A stretch of DNA of 9,573 nucleotides, from positions 1 to 9,573 of the forward strand of contig CAMUZC010000063.1 in assembly GCA_947165105.1 (NCBI GenBank), given 5' to 3'. This stretch comes from an uncultured Lachnospiraceae bacterium (GTDB lineage: Bacteria; Bacillota_A; Clostridia; TANB77; CAG-508). This document shows positions 6,216 to 9,573 of this stretch, piece by piece (the first letter of the stretch is position 1; each line of letters starts with the position of its first letter). The notes under the pieces were generated by a model. The model saw only the letters and a program-made list of their open reading frames with translations. It was not told the origin of the DNA and searched no databases. Position numbers and translations under genes: made by a program.

Positions 6216-7331
6216 ATGAAAATAATTTGTGACAAAGACAAAATCCTTAAAGCTATTAATTCCGTAACTAAAGCGGTAGCTTCTAAGACTACTATGCCTA
6301 TATTAGAAGGTATACTTATTCAAACAAATGATAAAGAAGTTAAATTAACAACATATGATTTAGAAATAGGAATTGAATATATTATAGAAGCAGAAGTTGA
6401 AGAACAAGGTGCAACAGTTGTTAATGCTATAATGTTTAGTGAAATTATTAGAAAATTACCAGATACAGAAATTAAAATATATATTAATGATAAAAATCTA
6501 TTAGTAATAGAATGTGAAGGTTCTTTATATAAGTTAGCAACAATGAATCCTAATGAATTTCCAGAATTACCACAAATTAATATAGAAAACTCTATAGAAT
6601 TAGAACAAAATGCATTAAAGGAAATGATTAGAAAAACAATTTTTGCTGTTAGTACAGAAGAAAATAGACCAATTTTTACTGGTTGTTTATTTGAAGTAGT
6701 AGATAATAAATTAAATTTAGTAGCAGTTGATGGATTTAGATTAGCATGGAAAACTAAATATCTTCAAACTAAAGTAAATAATTTTTCAGCTGTTATTCCA
6801 GGAAGAACTTTAAATGAAATAAATAAAATTATTTTAGATTCATTTGATCCAATTCAAATTGGAATTGCAAAAAATCAAGCTTTATTTGAAATGGAAAATT
6901 GTAAAATTGTTACTAGATTATTAGATGGAGAGTTTTTAAATTATTCTAATGTTATACCAAGCATGTGGGATACAAGAATTAGAGTTAATAAAAGTGTTAT
7001 GCAAAACTGCTTTGAAAGAGTAAGTTTAATTTCATCTTCTTCTATAGAAAAAGAAAAGAAATATCCAGTTAAAGTTTCTATTGATATAGGAAAAGTAATT
7101 ATTTCATGTACTAACCAAACTGGCGATGCAAAAGAAGAAATGTATGTTTCTACTGAAGGTAAGAATCTAGAAGCTGGATTTAATCCAAAATATTTCTTAG
7201 ATGCTTTTAGAGCAATTGACGATGAAGAAGTATTTATTGATTTTGGTACAAGTATTTCACCATGTATTATAAGACCAGTTGATAATGGAGATTATATTTA
7301 CATGATTTTACCTATTAGAATGAAGGATTAG
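6216..7331 (+). CDS. dnaN: DNA polymerase III beta subunit (sliding clamp)
   Basis: DnaN forms the ring-shaped dimer that holds the replicative polymerase and many partner proteins on DNA. The 371-aa protein has the family length and three similar domains of about 120 residues each. It starts MKIICDKDKILKAINSVTKA, has VDGFRLA in the middle domain (about 174-180) and ends with the typical DNGDYIYMILPIRMKD. An AAAGGAG site lies 12 bases before the ATG, directly after the oriC unwinding element. A TATAAT at 6186-6191 might give it its own promoter, but cotranscription with dnaA is also possible. The stop codon overlaps a DnaA box. The usual small S4-like gene between dnaN and recF is missing. 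Confidence 0.98.
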   Translation: MKIICDKDKILKAINSVTKAVASKTTMPILEGILIQTNDKEVKLTTYDLEIGIEYIIEAEVEEQGATVVNAIMFSEIIRKLPDTEIKIYINDKNLLVIECEGSLYKLATMNPNEFPELPQINIENSIELEQNALKEMIRKTIFAVSTEENRPIFTGCLFEVVDNKLNLVAVDGFRLAWKTKYLQTKVNNFSAVIPGRTLNEINKIILDSFDPIQIGIAKNQALFEMENCKIVTRLLDGEFLNYSNVIPSMWDTRIRVNKSVMQNCFERVSLISSSSIEKEKKYPVKVSIDIGKVIISCTNQTGDAKEEMYVSTEGKNLEAGFNPKYFLDAFRAIDDEEVFIDFGTSISPCIIRPVDNGDYIYMILPIRMKD

Positions 7332-7371
7332 TGGATAAGTTATCCACAGATAAGGAACAATATGTTGATAA
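7330..7371. promoter_or_regulatory. DnaA-box group at the dnaN-recF junction
   Basis: One perfect box TTATCCACA (7340-7348, +) and two one-mismatch boxes, AGTGGATAA (7330-7338, minus) and TGTTGATAA (7363-7371, minus). The first two form a 17-bp palindrome with 8-bp arms around one G, starting within the dnaN stop codon; the third overlaps the recF start. They may modulate recF expression or titrate DnaA; the role is inferred. Confidence 0.7.
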
Positions 7372-8430
7372 CTAGTTTAAAAATTCATAATTTTAGAAAT
7401 TATGAAGAGCTAAAGATAGATTTTAATAAAGATGTTAATGTAATTTATGGAGATAACGCTCAAGGAAAGACCAATATTTTAGAAGCAATTTATCTAACTG
7501 CAATTGGAAAATCTTTTAGAACTAATAAAGATAAGGAATTAATAAAAATGGGGGAGAGTTTTGCTACAGTTGAAGCTGAATTTTCCAAGTCAGATAGAGA
7601 TGGTTCTATAAAAATTGAAATTAATGATAAGAAAAATATTTTTGTAAATCGGAGTAAAAGTAAAAAAGTTTAGTGAGTTACTAGGAAATATGCATGTAGT
7701 TATTTTTACTCCAGATGATATTAATATTTTAAAAGATGGACCAGCTCAAAGAAGACGATTCTTAGATATTTTTATTAGTCAGTTACGTCCTAATTATGTG
7801 TATTGTTTAAATATGTATCTAAAAGCTTTAGAACAAAAAAATAATTATTTAAAGCAAATAAAATTTGAAAATAAATCTGAAGAGTTTTTAGATATTTGGG
7901 ATGAAAAAATTGCTGATTATGCAGAAAAGGTTTTTAAATACAGATTTGAATTTATTGAGAAAATAAAAAATAAAATAAAATCAGTTCACAATGTTATTAC
8001 TGAAAATAATGAAGATATTAATATTGAGTATGTTACTGATTTTACTAATAAAGAAGATTTTTTGAAAAAATTAAAAAGTTGTAGGAAACTAGATATTATT
8101 AAAGGATTTTCTACAAAAGGTATCCATAGAGATGATTTTAATGTTTATATAAATGGAAATTTAGTAAATGTTTATGGGTCTCAAGGACAACATAGAACAG
8201 CAATTTTATCATTAAAAATGTCTGAACTTAAAGTAATTTATGATGAAATTGGGGAAAATCCAATTTTATTATTAGATGATTTTATGTCAGAATTAGATGA
8301 AAAAAGAAGGACAAATTTTCTCGAGTATATTAGGGATACACAGGTTTTGGTTACTTGTACGGATAAATTTGTACTTGAAAAAAATAATTTTAACTTATAT
8401 AATGTGAGAAGTGGAAAAATTGTTACCTAG
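7362..8430 (+). pseudogene. recF: DNA replication and repair protein RecF, interrupted by a +1 frameshift
   Basis: RecF is an SMC-like ATPase that, with RecO and RecR, helps load RecA at gaps. Frame one (7362-7673) encodes 103 aa with Walker A GDNAQGKT (30-37), then ends at a TAG. A second frame (its first ATG at 7690, end 8430) encodes the rest: FTPDD, GPAQRRRFLDIF, KGFSTKGIHRDDF, signature YGSQGQHR, Walker B ILLLDD, D-loop SELD and VTCTD. Removing one base, most simply the C at 7650, joins the frames as FVN-GVKVKKFSELLGNMHVVIF and gives a normal 355-aa RecF with every motif. The break could be a sequencing or assembly error, a real recent mutation, or programmed +1 shifting at the CGG codon; an error or recent mutation is simplest because the rest is intact. 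AAGGA lies 5 bases before the ATG. Confidence 0.9.
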
Positions 8431-8436
8431 TGTTTA

Positions 8437-8663
8437 GGGTAGCCGTCAAAAATAATAATTATGTAGTGCTTGGATTTATATATTAAATTCCGTAGGCTTA
8501 CTGGCTGGTTTTAGTATAAGATAAAAGAAATTTGTGATTTTGTAATAATTTAAGTTTGTTTGATTCCTTTTATCGATTATACTAAAACGTGCCAAACTGC
8601 GCGCCTTGTACTACATTTAATATATAAATCCAAGCACTACATAATTATTATTTTTGACTACTC
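8437..8663. mobile_element. MITE-like inverted-repeat element between recF and gyrB
   Basis: Two perfectly complementary 44-bp arms (8445-8488 and 8615-8658) enclose 126 bases. Outside them, GGGTAG (8437-8442) and CTACTC (8658-8663) extend the arms with one mismatch and a 3-base bulge, and TA flanks both ends (8435-8436, 8664-8665). Inside, GTTTTAGTATAA (8508-8519) pairs with 8577-8588 and ATAAAAG (8521-8527) with 8567-8573, so the whole unit can fold into one long hairpin. It encodes no protein. Size, terminal inverted repeats and a TA flank resemble a non-autonomous element mobilised by an IS630/mariner-type transposase. The family is inferred, and a TA flank alone is weak in AT-rich DNA. 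As RNA it would be a strong RNase III-type target or a block between recF and gyrB transcription. Confidence 0.7.
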
Positions 8664-8687
8664 TACAAGAGAAAAAATAAAAAATGT

Positions 8688-8703
8688 ATCGCAATTTTGC
8701 GAT
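8688..8703. other. Short inverted repeat just upstream of the gyrB ribosome binding site
   Basis: ATCGCAA (8688-8694) and TTGCGAT (8697-8703) are inverted copies two bases apart. As RNA, six base pairs with a four-base loop could form and end a few bases before the AAAGGA site of gyrB. It may be an mRNA hairpin or a small operator. There is no direct evidence for either. Confidence 0.35.
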
Positions 8704-8722
8704 GGAAAGGAAAAGATGTAGA

Positions 8723-9573
8723 ATGGAAAAATTTGAGCATGAGTATAATGCTGAGCAAATTCAGGTTTTGGAAGGGCTTGAGCATGTTAGAAAGAGACCA
8801 GGTATGTATATTGGTAGTGTTTCAATTAGAGGTTTGCATCACTTAGTTTATGAAATTGTTGATAACTGCGTTGATGAAGCTTTAGCTGGATATTGTACTA
8901 ATATTAAAGTTGAAATTGAACCTGGAAATATAATTTGTGTAGAAGATAATGGTAGAGGTATACCAGTTGATATACATCCAAAAACAAAAATTTCAGCTGC
9001 AGAAACTGTTTATACTAAGTTGAATGCAGGTGGAAAATTTGGTGGAGATAGCGGATATAAAGTTTCTGGTGGTCTTCATGGTGTTGGTGCTTCTGTTGTT
9101 AATGCTTTATCTACTTGGGCTGAAGTTACAATTCAAAGAGATGGCGGACTTTTCCAAATGAAATTTGAAAGAGGTAAAACTGTTCAATCTTTAACTAGAA
9201 TTGGAGATTCAGATAAGACAGGAACAAAGGTTAGATTTTTAGCGGATGATACAATTTTTGAAACATTAGAATATGATTACGAAACTCTAGAAAATAGATT
9301 TAGAGAAATGGCATTTTTAACAAAAGGTTTAAATATTAGCATTGAAGATAAAAGAGGGGAAGAAGTTAAAAAGGCTGATTTCTGCTTTGAAGGTGGATTA
9401 AATTCTTTTGTTGAATTTTTAAATAAAAATAAAGAAAAAATAAATCAACAACCTATTTATATTGAGAAAGATGATGGGGAAGTTCCTGTTGAAATTGCTT
9501 TCCAATATACAACTGCTTATTCAGAAAATATTTATTCTTTTGTAAATAATATTAATACAATTGAAGGTGGAAC
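8723..9573 (+). CDS. gyrB: DNA gyrase subunit B (5' part, runs off the window)
   Basis: GyrB is the ATPase subunit of gyrase, which with GyrA introduces negative supercoils ahead of replication forks. The 283 complete codons cover the GHKL ATPase domain and part of the transducer domain: LEGLEHVRKRPGMYIGS (16-32), the N-box EIVDNCVDEAL with Asn48 (44-54), DNGRGIP (75-81), the ATP-lid region GGKFGGDSGYKVSGGLHGVG (103-122) and ASVVNALS (123-130). The N-box reads DNC where DNS is common. The start was chosen because it opens the conserved frame and has AAAGGA 11 bases upstream; an ATG at 8716 meets a stop at once. It is 292 bases from recF, separated by the inverted-repeat element, so it probably uses its own promoter; a TTGACT at the end of the element is a candidate -35. 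Confidence 0.97.
   Translation, partial: MEKFEHEYNAEQIQVLEGLEHVRKRPGMYIGSVSIRGLHHLVYEIVDNCVDEALAGYCTNIKVEIEPGNIICVEDNGRGIPVDIHPKTKISAAETVYTKLNAGGKFGGDSGYKVSGGLHGVGASVVNALSTWAEVTIQRDGGLFQMKFERGKTVQSLTRIGDSDKTGTKVRFLADDTIFETLEYDYETLENRFREMAFLTKGLNISIEDKRGEEVKKADFCFEGGLNSFVEFLNKNKEKINQQPIYIEKDDGEVPVEIAFQYTTAYSENIYSFVNNINTIEGG

Noticed and set aside
8445..8658. CRISPR array or simple terminator
   Set aside because: There are only two arms, in inverted orientation, with no spaced direct repeats, and the arms are far too long for a terminator and lack a T run after the stem.

Overview
This window is a bacterial chromosomal replication origin (oriC) and its flanking genes. The sequence is very AT-rich, with strong AAGGAGG-type ribosome binding sites and the gene order mnmE-jag-yidC-yidD-rnpA-rpmH <> dnaA-oriC-dnaN-recF-gyrB. 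That order, the short SpoIIIJ-like YidC with no lipoprotein signal, a Jag/KhpB protein, and DnaA boxes both upstream and downstream of dnaA point to a low-GC Firmicute, most likely a clostridial-type organism. TGG encodes the Trp residues of DnaA, so nothing suggests the mycoplasma genetic code. The species cannot be named from the sequence.

Left arm (1-4026, all minus strand, reading away from the origin): rpmH (ribosomal protein L34), then a rho-independent terminator, then a tight cluster rnpA (RNase P protein), yidD, yidC (membrane insertase), jag/khpB (RNA-binding KH-R3H protein) and mnmE (tRNA-modification GTPase, cut by the window edge six or so codons before its end). An unusual region between jag and mnmE can form two interleaved stems followed by a U run.

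Centre (4027-6215): divergent, back-to-back promoters for rpmH and dnaA; a dnaA leader with four DnaA boxes; dnaA; and a 512-bp oriC with 12 consensus DnaA boxes (11 perfect TTATCCACA), a perfect six-copy CTA DnaA-trio and an AT-only unwinding stretch that runs into the dnaN ribosome binding site. A third small group of DnaA boxes spans the dnaN stop and recF start.

Right arm (6216-9573, all plus strand): dnaN (sliding clamp); recF, complete from end to end but broken by a single-base +1 frameshift near 7650; a 227-bp MITE-like element with 44-bp perfect inverted arms and a TA flank; and the 5' part of gyrB. The genes form the usual initiation-replication-repair-topology set: DnaA opens oriC, DnaN loads at the forks, RecF handles gaps, and GyrB relieves supercoiling. 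The left arm covers protein and RNA maturation (L34, RNase P, YidC, Jag, MnmE).

I found no wholly unknown gene system. The features that depart from a standard origin region are the recF frameshift, the inverted-repeat element, the roughly 100-residue acidic insert in YidC, the interleaved RNA stems before mnmE, and the regular phasing and palindromic pairing of the DnaA boxes.
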